Below are positions 44,577 through 54,686 of a stretch of 64,000 nt of DNA, piece by piece (within the stretch, counting starts at the first letter, position 1; the number at the start of each line of letters is the position of its first letter). Source of the DNA: Myceligenerans indicum (lineage in GTDB: Bacteria > Actinomycetota > Actinomycetes > Actinomycetales > Cellulomonadaceae). The stretch spans positions 1 to 64,000 of the forward strand of contig NZ_JABBYC010000020.1 in assembly GCF_016742955.1 (NCBI RefSeq), given 5' to 3'. The position numbers and the translations under genes are program-made. The notes beneath the pieces were generated by a model, which was given only the letters and a program-made list of their open reading frames with translations, ran no database searches and was not told the DNA's origin.

Positions 44577-45347
44577 GTGAGCACCACGGGGAGAAGAGCA
44601 CTCGTCACCGGAGCGTCGTCGGGGATCGGCGCCGCGACCGTACGCCGGCTGGCCGCCGACGGCTGGACCGTCGTCGCGGCCGCCCGCCGCAAGGAGCGGT
44701 TGGACGCGCTCGCCGCCGAGACGGGTGCGGAGCCGTACGCCCTCGACGTGACCGACGACGATGCCGTGGCCGCGCTCGCCGCACACCTGGCCGCCACCGG
44801 TGGGCTGGATGCGGTGGTCAACAATGCCGGCGGCGCGCTCGGTATGGACCGCGTCGAGGACGCCGACGTCGATGGCTGGCGACGGATGTACGAGGTGAAC
44901 GTGCTCGGCACCCTGCGCGTCACCAAGGCCGTGCTGCCCCTGCTGCGCGCGGCCGGCGCGGCGCGTGGCGTGGCTGACGTCGTGAACCTGACCTCGACGG
45001 CGGCGTTCGGCGCGTACGAGGGCGGGGCCGGGTACACGGCCGCCAAGCACGGCGAGCACATGCTGTCCCAGACGCTGCGCTGGGAGATCGCCGGCGAGCC
45101 CGTGCGCGTCATCGAGATCGCGCCCGGTGCGGTCGCCACCGAGGAGTTCTCCCTGATGCGCTTCGACGGCGACGCCGAGAAGGCCGCGCAGGTCTACGCC
45201 GGCTACACGCCGCTGACCGCCGAGGACATCGCCGACACCGTGGCCTGGACGGTCTCGCGGCCGGACCACGTGAACATCGACCAGGTCACGATCCGGCCGC
45301 GCGCCCAGGCGCACAACAGCAAGATCGTGCGCAACGCGGGCGTGTGA
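44577..45347 (+). CDS. Short-chain dehydrogenase/reductase (YdfG-like)
   Basis: 256 aa, classical SDR. The cofactor turn is ALVTGASSGIGAATV with a following AARRKERL (Arg suggests NADPH), structural NNAG is in VVNNAGGALGM, the catalytic Ser in LTSTAAFG and YxxxK in YTAAKHGEH. The end DHVNIDQVTIRPRAQAHNSKIVR is like YdfG, an NADP-dependent 3-hydroxy acid/serine dehydrogenase. The start GTG 44577 follows TACCCT (44564-44569) by 7 nt; GTG 44571 is also in frame. Confidence 0.88.
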   Translation: MSTTGRRALVTGASSGIGAATVRRLAADGWTVVAAARRKERLDALAAETGAEPYALDVTDDDAVAALAAHLAATGGLDAVVNNAGGALGMDRVEDADVDGWRRMYEVNVLGTLRVTKAVLPLLRAAGAARGVADVVNLTSTAAFGAYEGGAGYTAAKHGEHMLSQTLRWEIAGEPVRVIEIAPGAVATEEFSLMRFDGDAEKAAQVYAGYTPLTAEDIADTVAWTVSRPDHVNIDQVTIRPRAQAHNSKIVRNAGV

Positions 45348-45485
45348 CGCCCGGCAGGCCCGGCGTGAACCGGGTTCCGGCGGCGCGCCGTCGGCGCCCT
45401 GGTGCCCTGGGGCAGGACCTTACGGGTTCGTGACGGCCCCCGCTCCGGGGTGGGGCACCGACGCCGCGAGTGGCACGCTGACAAC

Positions 45486-47129
45486 ATGAACGTTGCCACG
45501 ACCGATGCGGTCCGAAAGCCTGCCGCCGGCCTTGCCGCCCTGGCCGCCCTGGCCGGCCTCGTCGCAGGAGGGCTCGGGCTGGCGGTCTCCGAACTGCTGT
45601 CCGCCGTGATCGCACCGGGTGCGAGCACGATCTTCGCGGGCGGCGCGGCGGTGGTCGACGCCGCCCCGCCGGGTCTCAAGGACTTCGCGGTGGAGTGGTT
45701 CGGGACCGCGGACAAGGCGGTGCTGCTCGGCTCGATGGGTGCCGTGCTCGCGGTGGGTGCCGGCCTCGCCGGATGGCTGGAGCGCCGCCGGTCCGGCGTC
45801 GGCGTCGCGCTCCTGGTCCTGGTGGGGGTGGCGGGGGCGGCCCTCGCCGTCGCACGCCCCGGCGCGACCCTCGTGTGGGCCGTGCCCAGTGTGATCGGCA
45901 TCGGGGTCGCGGTCCCGGTGCTGCGGGCGGCCGTGCGGGCGCTGGGCCCCGTCGGTCCGTCGGTGCGCGGGGCCGGCGAGGGCTCCGAGGACTCCGCGGG
46001 CGGGTCCGAGGCCGGACCGGCTTCGGGCGGCGGCACGCCCTCCGCTCCGTCGCCGGCCCCGGACCGCCGCCGGTTCCTGCAGATCACCGGGCTCGCCGCG
46101 GGCGGCGCCGTGCTGGCGCTCGTGGCCTCGCAGGCGGTCAGCGCCGGTGGGCGTGCGGTCGAGGCGGTGCGCTCGCGCTTCCGGCTCCCGGGTGCCGCGC
46201 ATTCGGCGGACCCTGTCCCCGCGCAGGCGGATCTGTCGGTGGACGGCCTGTCCTCGTACATCACGCCGAACGATGTCTTCTACCGGATCGACACCGCCCT
46301 GCGGGTGCCCGAGGTGGATCCCGCGGACTGGTCGCTGCGCGTGACCGGAATGGTCGACGAGCCGTTCGAGATCGGCTGGGACGAACTGGTCGCCCTGCCG
46401 ATGTCCGAGCACCACGTGACCCTCACCTGCGTGTCCAACTCCGTGGGCGGCGACCTCGTCGGGAACGCCCTCTGGCTCGGCTATCCGATCCGCGACCTGC
46501 TGGAGCGGGCCCGGCCGCAGGCGGGTGCCGACATGGTCCTCTCGCGGTCCGTGGACGGCTTCACCGCCGGTACGCCGCTGGAGGTGCTCACGGACCCGGA
46601 GCGCACGTCGCTGCTGGCCATCGGCATGAACGGGGAGCCCCTGCCGACGCAGCACGGGTTCCCGGCACGCCTGGTGGTGCCCGGGCTGTACGGGTACGTG
46701 TCGGCGACCAAGTGGGTCTCGGAGCTCAAGGTCACCACGTTCGACCAGGACGAGGGCTACTGGACGCCGCGCGGCTGGTCCGAGCTGGGCCCGGTCAAGG
46801 TCCAGTCCCGCATCGACGTCCCGCGGAGCGGGGCAAGCGTCGCAGGCGGTGAGGTGGTCGTGGCCGGGGTCGCGTGGGCGCAGCACGTCGGCATCGACGG
46901 CGTCGAGGTCCGGGCCGACGACGGCGACTGGGTCACGGCGGACCTCGCCGAGACCGTCGGGCCCGACACCTGGCGCCAGTGGCGTGCGGTGCTGGACCTC
47001 GGCGCCGGAGAGCACACGGTATCCGTGCGCGCGACGAACGCCGACGGCGAGACCCAGACAGACGTCGAGTCCCCGCCCGCGCCGGACGGCGCGACGGGCC
47101 ACCACACCATCACGTTCACCGTCGCGTAG
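45486..47129 (+). CDS. Membrane-bound molybdopterin-dependent oxidoreductase, sulfite-oxidase-like
   Basis: 547 aa. The N-terminal third has about four to five membrane helices (from residue 15 onward, and ITGLAAGGAVLALVASQAV before the catalytic part). The sulfite-oxidase fold follows: the Mo-ligating Cys is in HVTLTCVSNSVGGDLVGNALWLGYPI, with a C-terminal Ig-like dimerisation domain (VQSRIDVPRSGASVAGGEVVVAGVAWA). The catalytic domain probably faces outward and passes electrons through the membrane part. The substrate (sulfite, sulfoxide or another) is unknown. There is no Shine-Dalgarno. A strong terminator is 55 nt after the stop. Confidence 0.85.
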   Translation: MNVATTDAVRKPAAGLAALAALAGLVAGGLGLAVSELLSAVIAPGASTIFAGGAAVVDAAPPGLKDFAVEWFGTADKAVLLGSMGAVLAVGAGLAGWLERRRSGVGVALLVLVGVAGAALAVARPGATLVWAVPSVIGIGVAVPVLRAAVRALGPVGPSVRGAGEGSEDSAGGSEAGPASGGGTPSAPSPAPDRRRFLQITGLAAGGAVLALVASQAVSAGGRAVEAVRSRFRLPGAAHSADPVPAQADLSVDGLSSYITPNDVFYRIDTALRVPEVDPADWSLRVTGMVDEPFEIGWDELVALPMSEHHVTLTCVSNSVGGDLVGNALWLGYPIRDLLERARPQAGADMVLSRSVDGFTAGTPLEVLTDPERTSLLAIGMNGEPLPTQHGFPARLVVPGLYGYVSATKWVSELKVTTFDQDEGYWTPRGWSELGPVKVQSRIDVPRSGASVAGGEVVVAGVAWAQHVGIDGVEVRADDGDWVTADLAETVGPDTWRQWRAVLDLGAGEHTVSVRATNADGETQTDVESPPAPDGATGHHTITFTVA

Positions 47130-47184
47130 CAGGGTTGCACGCACCGGCCGTGTCCGCGTGGCGCGGCTCGCGCACGAACCAGGG

Positions 47185-47219
47185 CGTCCTGCTCGGCGGC
47201 GCCTCCGCCGAGCAGGACG
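47185..47219 (+). terminator. Intrinsic terminator after the molybdopterin enzyme gene
   Basis: A perfect 15-bp stem (47185-47199 with 47205-47219, CGTCCTGCTCGGCGG) and 5-nt loop CGCCT. It lies between the stop at 47129 and the T-box promoter, insulating ileS. Confidence 0.85.
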
Positions 47220-47302
47220 GGTGCGGTCGTACGCCGGGAGCCGCGTGCACCGGCACGTCCGACGGTCGAGCGGTATATCGGTTGCGACCTGGCGATAGGA
47301 TG

Positions 47303-47605
47303 TGCGCACAGGCGTTGACCCGGCCATCACCGGTGAGCCTCCGGAAGAACGGGTTCCCTCGCGTGACCGCCACCCGCGGCCGTCGTCGGGCACCTCAGTA
47401 GAACCGGACGGGCAGGCCCGTCACAGCCGTCAACGAGCGGCCGCTCGCGGCTGCTGCCCCTCACGGGGCGGCACCGGCGCGCGGCAAGCGGGGTGGTACC
47501 GCGGCACGCGGTCCGCCACGGTCCGGGAACCCGGTCCGTCGGCGGCGCGACGTCGTCCTCGCAGCAGCGCTGCCGGACCGACGACCACCGCAGGAGCCAC
47601 AGACC
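47303..47605 (+). promoter_or_regulatory. ileS T-box riboswitch (translational, actinobacterial type)
   Basis: Region before ileS. The specifier part GACCCGGCCATCACCGG (around 47317-47333) carries an ATC codon (47326-47328), which reads isoleucine; it is followed by GTGAGCCTCCGGAAGAAC, a signature of actinobacterial ileS T-boxes. The conserved T-box loop GGGTGGTACCGCGG is at 47491-47504. The ribosome site AGGAG (47591-47595) is 10 nt before the ATG, so uncharged tRNA-Ile likely frees the start site for translation. A possible -10 is TAGGAT (47296-47301); boundaries are approximate. Confidence 0.93.
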
Positions 47606-50600
47606 ATGGCTGACTCAGCCCGCTATCCCTTGCACCGCGACGAGGACAACGTCGCCGCGTCCCCGAACCTGCCCGCGATCGAGCGGGAGGTCCTCGACCA
47701 CTGGGAGGTCGACGGGACCTTCCAGGCCTCCATCGACCAGCGCGACGCGGGGGAGAACGGGGAGAACGAGTTCGTCTTCTACGACGGCCCGCCCTTCGCC
47801 AACGGCCTGCCGCACTACGGCCACCTGCTGACGGGCTACGCGAAGGACGTCGTGCCGCGCTACCAGACGATGCGCGGCCACCGTGTCGAGCGTCGCTTCG
47901 GCTGGGACACCCACGGACTGCCGGCCGAGCTGGAGGCGATGAGCCAGCTGGGCATCAAGACGAAGGACGAGATCGTCGAGCTCGGCATCGACAGGTTCAA
48001 CGAGGCCTGCCGCAGCTCGGTCATGAAGTACACGGACGAGTGGCGCACCTACGTCACCCGCCAGGCTCGCTGGGTCGACTTCGAGCACGACTACAAGACC
48101 CTGGACCCGACGTTCATGGAGTCGGTGATCTGGGCGTTCAAGTCGCTCTTCGACAAGGGCCTGATCTACGAGGACTTCCGTGTCCTGCCCTACTGCTGGA
48201 ACGACCAGACGCCCCTGAGCAACCACGAGCTGCGCATGGACGACGACGTCTACCAGAACCGCCAGGACCCGGCGGTCACGGTCGGTTTCGGCGTGCGCAC
48301 GGTCACCGAGGCGGCCGCGTCGGCGGGCGTCCGTACCGGGGACAAGCTGCTGATCTGGACGACGACGCCGTGGACCCTGCCGTCGAACCTGCTGGTCATG
48401 GTGGGGCCGGACATCGACTACGCCGTGGTCGAGTCGGCAGGTGAGCGCTACGTCGTCGCCGAGGCACGACTCGCGGCGTACGCCCGCGAGCTGATCGAGG
48501 AGGGTGCCGAGGAGGCGCGCGTCGTCGCCCGGCTGACCGGCCGCGACCTGCTCGGCGTGACCTACACGCCGCCCTTCTCCTACTACGAGGGTCGCGAGCG
48601 CGCGCACCGGGTCGTGGAGGCGGACTTCGTCACCACCACGGACGGTACGGGCCTGGTGCACAGCGCCGGTGCGTTCGGTGAGGACGACAAGATCGTCTGC
48701 GACCGCGAGGGCGTCGAGTCCGTGATGCCGGTCGGTGCCGACGGGCGGTTCACCCACCCCGTGGACGAGTACGCGGGGCTGCAGGTGTTCGACGCGAACT
48801 CGCCGATCATCGATCACCTCAAGGCGCGTACGCGCGGGGCGGAGCAGGACGAGGCGGGGTCGGTCACGGCAGGCACGGTGCTGCTGCGCCGCGAGTCGTA
48901 CGACCACTCCTACCCGCACTGCTGGCGTTGTCGGCAGCCGCTGATGTACATGGGTGTGTCGTCGTGGTTCGTCGAGGTGACGAAGCTCAAGGACCGCATG
49001 GTCGAGCTGAACAAGGACATCACCTGGGTGCCGGAGCACATCCAGGAAGGGCAGTTCGGCAAGTGGCTGGGAGGCGCGCGGGACTGGTCGATCACCCGCA
49101 ACCGCTTCTGGGGCTCGCCCGTCCCGGTGTGGAAGAGCGACGACCCGGCCTACCCGCGCATCGACGTGTACGGGTCCTTCGAGGAGCTGGAGCGTGACTT
49201 CGGGCGGCTGCCGCGCGATCCCGCGAACCCGGACGTGCCCGATCTGCACCGTCCGTTCGTCGACGAGCTGACCCGGCCCAACCCGGACGACCCGACCGGG
49301 AAGTCGACCATGCGCCGCGTCGAGGACGTCCTGGACGTCTGGTTCGACTCCGGTTCGATGCCGTACGCGCAGGTGCACTACCCGTTCGACAACTCCGACT
49401 GGTTCGAGCACCACTACCCGGGCGACTTCATCGTCGAGTACATCGGGCAGACCCGCGGCTGGTTCTACACGCTGCACATCCTCGCCACCGCGCTGTTCGA
49501 CCGTCCGGCGTTCCAGACCGCGCTCTCGCACGGCATCGTGCTTGGCTCGGACGGCCGCAAGATGTCCAAGTCCCTGCGCAACTACCCGGACGTCAACGAG
49601 GTCTTCGACCGTGACGGATCCGACGCGATGCGCTGGTTCCTCATGGCCTCCCCGATCCTGCGCGGCGGGAACCTGGTGGTGACGGAGGACGGCATCCGGG
49701 ACGCGGTGCGTCAGGTGCTGCTGCCGCTGTGGAGCACGTACTACTTCTTCACGCTGTACGCCAACAGCGTGAAGGGCTCGGCCGACGACGGCTCCGTCGA
49801 TGCGCACAGGGGCCGGGTCGCGCGCAACCTCGACCCGCAGCGCGTGGCGGGGCTGGGCGTGATGGACCGCTACCTGCTCGCGCGGACCCGCGACCTGGTC
49901 TCCACGGTGACCGAGCAGCTCGACGGGTACGACATCGCGGGTGCCTGCGAGTCCGTGCGGCAGTACCTGGACGCGCTGACCAACTGGTACGTGCGCACGC
50001 AGCGGGACCGGTTCTGGGAGGAGGACGCGGACGCGTTCGACACCCTCTACACGGCGCTGGAGGTGCTGTGCCGGGTCATGGCGCCGCTCGCGCCGCTGAC
50101 CACCGAGGAGGTGTGGCGCGGCCTGACCGGTGGCCGGTCGGTGCACCTGACGGACTGGCCGTCCCTGGGCGCGCCGGCGGGGTCGGTGATCGGGTGCGCG
50201 GAGGACGCGGTGCTGGTGTCCGACGACGCGCTCGTGGCCGCCGTCGAGTCGGCGCGGGCCGTCGTCTCGCAGACCCTCGCGCTGCGCAAGGCGAACAAGC
50301 TGCGGGTGCGTCAGCCGCTGCGCTCCCTGGTGGTCGCCGTCCCGGACCCGGACGGTGTCGCGCCGTTCGCGGAGCTGCTCGCCTCCGAGCTGAACCTCAA
50401 GTCGGTCGAGCTGGTGGCGTTCTCGCCCGAGGTGGCGGCGTCGTACGGGATCACCGAGCGGCTCGCCGTCAATGCCCGCGCCGCGGGCCCGCGTCTCGGC
50501 AAGGGCGTGCAGGCGGTGATCAAGGCGTCGAAGGCAGGTTCGTGGACGAAGAGCGTGGGTGAGGACGGTGCCGAGCGGGTGGTCGTGCAGACCGCCGACG

Positions 50601-50965
50601 GCGACGTGGAGCTGCTGGCCTCCGAGTACGAGCTGGCCACGGTCGTCGGGCAGGGCGCCGGGACGGAGGTGGCGGCCGCGGTGCTGAGCGGTGGCGGCTT
50701 CGTCGTGCTCGATCTGGCGCTCGACGACGACCTGCGGGGCGAGGGTTACGCCCGCGACGTGATCCGCGACGTGCAGGAGGCGCGCAAGGCGGCCGGGCTG
50801 CACGTCACCGACCGGATCGCGCTCACGCTCGGGGTGCCGCAGGAGTGGGTGGCGGCGGTGCGCGCCCACGAGGCGCTCGTGGCCGCGGAGACGCTGGCGG
50901 ACGCCGTGGACGTGTCCGTTGCCGACGGGCCGGACCGCAGCATCTCGGTGCAAAAGTCCGCATAG
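47606..50965 (+). CDS. ileS: Isoleucine--tRNA ligase
   Basis: 1119 aa, charges tRNA-Ile. The class I motifs are [21 protein letters not shown] (HIGH-like) and [18 protein letters not shown] (KMSKS). The editing domain lies between ([32 protein letters not shown]), and a long C-terminal anticodon-binding part follows. The length and the [13 protein letters not shown] segment fit the long eukaryotic-like bacterial type (IleRS2-like), which is often mupirocin-resistant; this is inference. Regulated by the T-box directly upstream. The ATG 47606 has AGGAG at 10 nt. Confidence 0.96.
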   Translation: MADSARYPLHRDEDNVAASPNLPAIEREVLDHWEVDGTFQASIDQRDAGENGENEFVFYDGPPFANGLPHYGHLLTGYAKDVVPRYQTMRGHRVERRFGWDTHGLPAELEAMSQLGIKTKDEIVELGIDRFNEACRSSVMKYTDEWRTYVTRQARWVDFEHDYKTLDPTFMESVIWAFKSLFDKGLIYEDFRVLPYCWNDQTPLSNHELRMDDDVYQNRQDPAVTVGFGVRTVTEAAASAGVRTGDKLLIWTTTPWTLPSNLLVMVGPDIDYAVVESAGERYVVAEARLAAYARELIEEGAEEARVVARLTGRDLLGVTYTPPFSYYEGRERAHRVVEADFVTTTDGTGLVHSAGAFGEDDKIVCDREGVESVMPVGADGRFTHPVDEYAGLQVFDANSPIIDHLKARTRGAEQDEAGSVTAGTVLLRRESYDHSYPHCWRCRQPLMYMGVSSWFVEVTKLKDRMVELNKDITWVPEHIQEGQFGKWLGGARDWSITRNRFWGSPVPVWKSDDPAYPRIDVYGSFEELERDFGRLPRDPANPDVPDLHRPFVDELTRPNPDDPTGKSTMRRVEDVLDVWFDSGSMPYAQVHYPFDNSDWFEHHYPGDFIVEYIGQTRGWFYTLHILATALFDRPAFQTALSHGIVLGSDGRKMSKSLRNYPDVNEVFDRDGSDAMRWFLMASPILRGGNLVVTEDGIRDAVRQVLLPLWSTYYFFTLYANSVKGSADDGSVDAHRGRVARNLDPQRVAGLGVMDRYLLARTRDLVSTVTEQLDGYDIAGACESVRQYLDALTNWYVRTQRDRFWEEDADAFDTLYTALEVLCRVMAPLAPLTTEEVWRGLTGGRSVHLTDWPSLGAPAGSVIGCAEDAVLVSDDALVAAVESARAVVSQTLALRKANKLRVRQPLRSLVVAVPDPDGVAPFAELLASELNLKSVELVAFSPEVAASYGITERLAVNARAAGPRLGKGVQAVIKASKAGSWTKSVGEDGAERVVVQTADGDVELLASEYELATVVGQGAGTEVAAAVLSGGGFVVLDLALDDDLRGEGYARDVIRDVQEARKAAGLHVTDRIALTLGVPQEWVAAVRAHEALVAAETLADAVDVSVADGPDRSISVQKSA

Positions 50966-51001
50966 TTGACCTGTGTGGAGATACTTGCCAGGATCGCCCG
51001 C

Positions 51002-51892
51002 GTGAAGGCTGAGGAACACGTGGGCGGTCCCGGCCTGGTTCGCAGGTCCTGGTGGTTGGTCGTCGTGATGCTCGGCGCGGCCATGGCCTGGCTGTTGGTC
51101 GCGGTCGCGCCACAGCTGTATCTCGTGGCGCGCGTCGGTGAACCGGGCCCTCCGGCGATGTCGAGCTTCGTGACCGGGATGGTGGCCGGTGGGGCGGCTG
51201 CGGGGTGCCTCGCGGCTGTCGTCCGACGTCATGCCGAGGTGAGGATCGGCGGCCGGCGACGGCCGGTCGCCTGGGCAGCGGGAGCTGCCGCCGTCGGAAC
51301 GCTCGGCACCGCCGCGGGGGCGTTCCTGCTGGCCGGTGACTCGATGGAGGGCTGGTGGCCGAGCGGCGCGGCCGCCGGGTCGGAGATCGTCGCGGGGCTG
51401 ACCGTCGTCGCGCTGGCGGCCACCACGGCCGGCCTCGCCCTCGGACTGCTCGCCGCTCTCGGGCCGGTCTGGCTCCGTGCCTGCGCCGCGGCGGTGCCGA
51501 TCCTGTTCGCGCAGGACGCACTGGCGATCATGCTGCCGGCGTTTCCCGGCGGGCAGCTGGGCACGAGCTGGCTCCTGGCGATGCTGGTGGGCGTGGCGCT
51601 CGGGCTGAGCGTCGCCGTCGGCAGGCCGTGGACCTGGGTCATGTGGGTGCCGGCGCTCGCCCTCGTGTGGCTCGCGCAGTCGCTGCTGCCGGCGATCTCC
51701 GCGACGCTGCAGCAGGTGCACCTCGGTGGGGGAGTCCTGCGTGCCTATCCGTTCGAGCCGGTCAGGCTGCTGGGGGAGTACTTCGGGCTCACGCTGCTCG
51801 ATCCCGGCGCCCACGGGCCGGCGACCATGTGGGTGGTCGCGCTGGTCGTGGGAGGCGCGATCGCCGCGTGGCGCGTGCGGGGCGCGCGCTGA
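51002..51892 (+). CDS. Hypothetical multi-pass membrane protein
   Basis: 296 aa with about seven hydrophobic helices, no recognised domain. Promoter TTGACC (50966-50971), 17-nt spacer, CAGGAT (50989-50994) overlaps the end of ileS and leads to GTG 51002 after 7 nt, an excellent leaderless arrangement. It lies where folC would follow ileS in related gene orders. It is convergent with the secreted-protein gene. Confidence 0.7.
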   Translation: MKAEEHVGGPGLVRRSWWLVVVMLGAAMAWLLVAVAPQLYLVARVGEPGPPAMSSFVTGMVAGGAAAGCLAAVVRRHAEVRIGGRRRPVAWAAGAAAVGTLGTAAGAFLLAGDSMEGWWPSGAAAGSEIVAGLTVVALAATTAGLALGLLAALGPVWLRACAAAVPILFAQDALAIMLPAFPGGQLGTSWLLAMLVGVALGLSVAVGRPWTWVMWVPALALVWLAQSLLPAISATLQQVHLGGGVLRAYPFEPVRLLGEYFGLTLLDPGAHGPATMWVVALVVGGAIAAWRVRGAR

Positions 51893-51931
51893 GGCGTCAC
51901 GGGAGGCGCGGCTCCGAACCGGTCGTGCCGG

Positions 51932-52471
51932 TCAGGGCTGCGCGATGGTGATGTAGGCGCCGCTCTCACCCTTGAACGTCAGGGTGTAGACGAACGCGAC
52001 GAGCTCGAGGTTCACGTACTCGGCCGTCCAGTTCTTGTTGGGGCACGGGTTGGTTCCGGTGTCCGGACCGACCGTGACCGGCGGGACGTCGAGCCGGCCG
52101 TTCTTGGCCCGCAGGTTGCTCAGGCTGGTGGTCGCGTTCAGGATCTGCTGCTGTGCCTCGACGTCGTTGTTCCGGTTCTTCGAGCCGGCCGGGTTGTTGC
52201 AGAGCACGTCAGCCACATAGGTGGCCGACAGGTCGACGTCCGCGTTCGTGTTGCCCACGCCGCCGAGCTCGTAGCCGGTGCACGAGACGGTGAGATCCGC
52301 CGCGACCGTGCATTCCGGTGTGCCTGTCTGCAGATGGACACCGGTCTTGGCGTTGAGGTCGTCGTAGGTCGCCGCATAGGTGCCGGGGCTAACGGCGGCC
52401 TGCGCGCCTGCCACCGGGACGAGGATCAGCGCGGCGGCGGCCGCCGCGGCGGCAATGGCGCGTCGAAGCAT
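51932..52471 (-). CDS. Secreted protein of unknown function
   Basis: 179 aa. The Sec signal peptide is clear: MLRRAIAAAAAAAALILVPVAGAQA followed by AVSPGTY (likely cleavage at AQA-AV). The mature part contains four Cys residues (ECTV, VSCTGY, VLCNN, NPCPN), probably two disulfides, and many Asn and Thr. ATG 52471 has GAAGGA at 7-8 nt. No family is recognised. Confidence 0.7.
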   Translation of the reverse strand: MLRRAIAAAAAAAALILVPVAGAQAAVSPGTYAATYDDLNAKTGVHLQTGTPECTVAADLTVSCTGYELGGVGNTNADVDLSATYVADVLCNNPAGSKNRNNDVEAQQQILNATTSLSNLRAKNGRLDVPPVTVGPDTGTNPCPNKNWTAEYVNLELVAFVYTLTFKGESGAYITIAQP

Positions 52472-52857
52472 GAGGGCGTCCTTCCCGAGGAGGGCCGCGA
52501 GGTAGATGTGGTCCACCTCACAAACTTCGAGTCAACACTGAGAGCCCGTTGGCCGCAACCTGCGACTGTTCCTCATCGTCGGGCGCCAAGGCACAACGCA
52601 CAAGGCACCAGGCACCAGGCACCAGGCGCGACGACGCCATGGAGGACGGAGCGCCTCCGGATCCGTTCCGCTCGCCATCGGCGAGAGACGGTTCCGCGCC
52701 GGTTCTCGGCAGGTCCCGTCCGTGCGGTCCGCCCGGCGATGCGGCCCGACCATCGCTGCCGCGGGCCCGCCGTCGGGCAGGGTCCACCGTTCGGTGGACG
52801 CAGAGTCCGTCCGGTCGGTGGTGGTGAGGTGGCCGCGTGTGCGAAAACATGGTTGGC
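52472..52857. other. Intergenic region with short tandem repeats and a hairpin
   Basis: 386 bp without a convincing gene. It holds tandem copies of AGGCACC (52600-52625 region, GGCACCAGGCACCAGGCACCAGG) and a perfect inverted repeat GTCCACCG TT CGGTGGAC at 52782-52799, 59 nt or so before the ABC gene. The latter might be an operator or a transcript stem. Several frames are open here, but their composition is not protein-like. Confidence 0.5.
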
Positions 52858-53820
52858 ATGCGAACAGAGTCGGCACCGACCCGCAGACCGGCAACAGACA
52901 CAGGTGGCCGTGACACGGCCGTGAGCGTGCGTGGGCTGCACAAGGCGTATCGATCCCGCGGCCCCGGCGGCCAGGGGTACACCCAGGTCGCGGCCGTCGA
53001 CGGCCTGGACCTCGACGTCTTGCGCGGTGAGATCTTCGCGGTCCTCGGCCCCAACGGCGCGGGAAAGACCACCACGATCGAGATCCTCGAGGGCTTCCGC
53101 AACCGTGACGCCGGTGAGGTGTCCGTGCTCGGCGAGGACCCGGACCGGGCCGGTCGTGCCTGGCGCGCCCGGATCGGCGTCGTGCAACAGGACTCACGCG
53201 ACCTGGGCGAGCTGACCGCTGCCGAGATGGTCACGGCCACGGCCCGCTACTACCCCGATCCCCGCGACCCGGCCGAGGTCATCGACGCGGTCGGCCTCAC
53301 CGAACACGCCCGCAAGCGGGCGCGAGCCCTGTCAGGCGGGCAGCGGCGACGACTCGACGTCGCGCTCGGCATCGTCGGCCGGCCCGAGCTGCTCTTCCTC
53401 GACGAACCCACCACCGGCTTCGACCCGCAGGCGCGCCGCTCGTTCTGGGACCTCGTGACCGGGCTGCGCGACGACGGCGTCACGATCCTGCTGACCACGC
53501 ACTACCTGGAGGAGGCGGCGCAACTCGCCGACCGGGTCGTCGTCATCGACAAGGGGAGAGTGGCGGCCTCCGGGACCCCGGACAGCCTCGGCGGCCCGGA
53601 CGCGCGCACACCCCTGGTCACCTGGCTGGACGGCGGCGAACTGCGCTCGCTGCGTACCGATCGGCCCACCGAGGCGGTAGCCCGCCTCGCGCACGAGATC
53701 GCCGCTCCGGACGGGGAGATCCCTGGCCTCACCGTCAGCCGGCCGAGCCTCGAGGACGTCTACCTGGAGCTCATCGACGCCCCCGGCACCACCCACCAGA
53801 GCACCGAGGAGCAGCAATGA
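52858..53820 (+). CDS. ABC-2 type exporter ATPase (DrrA-like)
   Basis: 320 aa. Walker A is VLGPNGAGKTTTIEIL, signature LSGGQRRRLDVALGIVG, Walker B LLFLDEPTTGFDP and switch His in TTHYLEEAAQ. The C-terminal DrrA-like extension is present. It powers the permease whose ATG overlaps its stop (ATGA). Start uncertain: ATG 52858 or ATG 52849, neither with a good ribosome site. The exporter is followed by a sensor kinase and regulator on the same strand, suggesting that it responds to an antibiotic or envelope signal. Confidence 0.9.
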   Translation: MRTESAPTRRPATDTGGRDTAVSVRGLHKAYRSRGPGGQGYTQVAAVDGLDLDVLRGEIFAVLGPNGAGKTTTIEILEGFRNRDAGEVSVLGEDPDRAGRAWRARIGVVQQDSRDLGELTAAEMVTATARYYPDPRDPAEVIDAVGLTEHARKRARALSGGQRRRLDVALGIVGRPELLFLDEPTTGFDPQARRSFWDLVTGLRDDGVTILLTTHYLEEAAQLADRVVVIDKGRVAASGTPDSLGGPDARTPLVTWLDGGELRSLRTDRPTEAVARLAHEIAAPDGEIPGLTVSRPSLEDVYLELIDAPGTTHQSTEEQQ

Positions 53821-54686
53821 CCGCCGGCACCCCCGACACCTCTCCGGCTCGTTCCGCGGAGCGTTCCCGACTGCCCGGCACCCTGGCCGTCGGCCTGGTG
53901 CGAGCGCGCGTGGAGCTGCTCGGCTTCCTGCGCGAGCGCGACGCCATGATCTTCATCTTCGCCTACCCCCTGATCATGATGGCGATCTTCGCCTCCGTCT
54001 TCGGCGGCGAGGACCAGGTGTTCGATCTCGGCACCGGCCGGATGGAGGTCAACTTCCCCCAGTACTTCCTTCCCGGCATGATCGCCACCGGCATCATGCT
54101 GTCCAGCTTCCAGACCGTGGCCACCTCGATCGCCACCGAGCGTGACGACGGCACCCTCAAGCGCCTGCGCGCCACGCCGATGCCGGCGGTCGCCTACTTC
54201 CTCGGCAAGGTCGGGGAGGTGCTCCTGGTCTCGGTCGTACAGATCGCCGCACTCGTCGCGCTCGCGGTGCTCGCGTTCGACGTGCCCATGCCGGAAGCCG
54301 GACGCTGGTGGACCTTCGCCTGGGTATTCGTCCTCGGTACCGCGACAGGGACCGTCTGCGGGGTCGCGTTCTCGGCGGTGCCCCGGTCCGGGAGATCGGC
54401 GTCGGCAGTGGTGGTGCCCGTCGTCCTGGTGCTCCAGTTCATCTCCGGGGTCTTCTTCCCCTACCCGTCCCTGCCGGACTGGATGCAGCAGGTCGCCCAG
54501 GTGTTCCCGCTCAAGTGGCTCGCCCAGGGCATGAGGTCGGTGTTCCTGCCCGACGGCTTCGCGGCGGTCGAGACCGCCGGGGAGTGGCAGCACCTCCTGA
54601 TCGCGGGTGTGCTCGGCCTGTGGCTGATACTGGGACTCGTGATCGGGGTGCGGACGTTCCGCTGGCGGAGGCGTGATGACGGGTGA
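53817..54686 (+). CDS. ABC-2 type exporter permease (DrrB-like)
   Basis: 289 aa with six membrane helices and the ABC-2 pattern (YFLPGMIATGIMLSSFQTVATSIATERDDGTLKRLRATPMP, AVVVPVVLVLQFISGVFFPYPSLPDWMQQVAQVFPLKWLAQGMR). It overlaps the ATPase gene as ATGA and the kinase gene by 11 nt. It probably exports a lipid or drug-like molecule; the substrate is unknown. Confidence 0.9.
   Translation: MTAGTPDTSPARSAERSRLPGTLAVGLVRARVELLGFLRERDAMIFIFAYPLIMMAIFASVFGGEDQVFDLGTGRMEVNFPQYFLPGMIATGIMLSSFQTVATSIATERDDGTLKRLRATPMPAVAYFLGKVGEVLLVSVVQIAALVALAVLAFDVPMPEAGRWWTFAWVFVLGTATGTVCGVAFSAVPRSGRSASAVVVPVVLVLQFISGVFFPYPSLPDWMQQVAQVFPLKWLAQGMRSVFLPDGFAAVETAGEWQHLLIAGVLGLWLILGLVIGVRTFRWRRRDDG

Noticed and set aside
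47615-51814. 1399-aa minus-strand frame opposite ileS
   Set aside because: Antisense shadow of ileS; rich in Arg, His and Val with no recognisable fold.
52589-52630. Possible CRISPR or satellite at the GGCACCA repeats
   Set aside because: The unit is only 7 bp and directly tandem, with no spacers; simple sequence.
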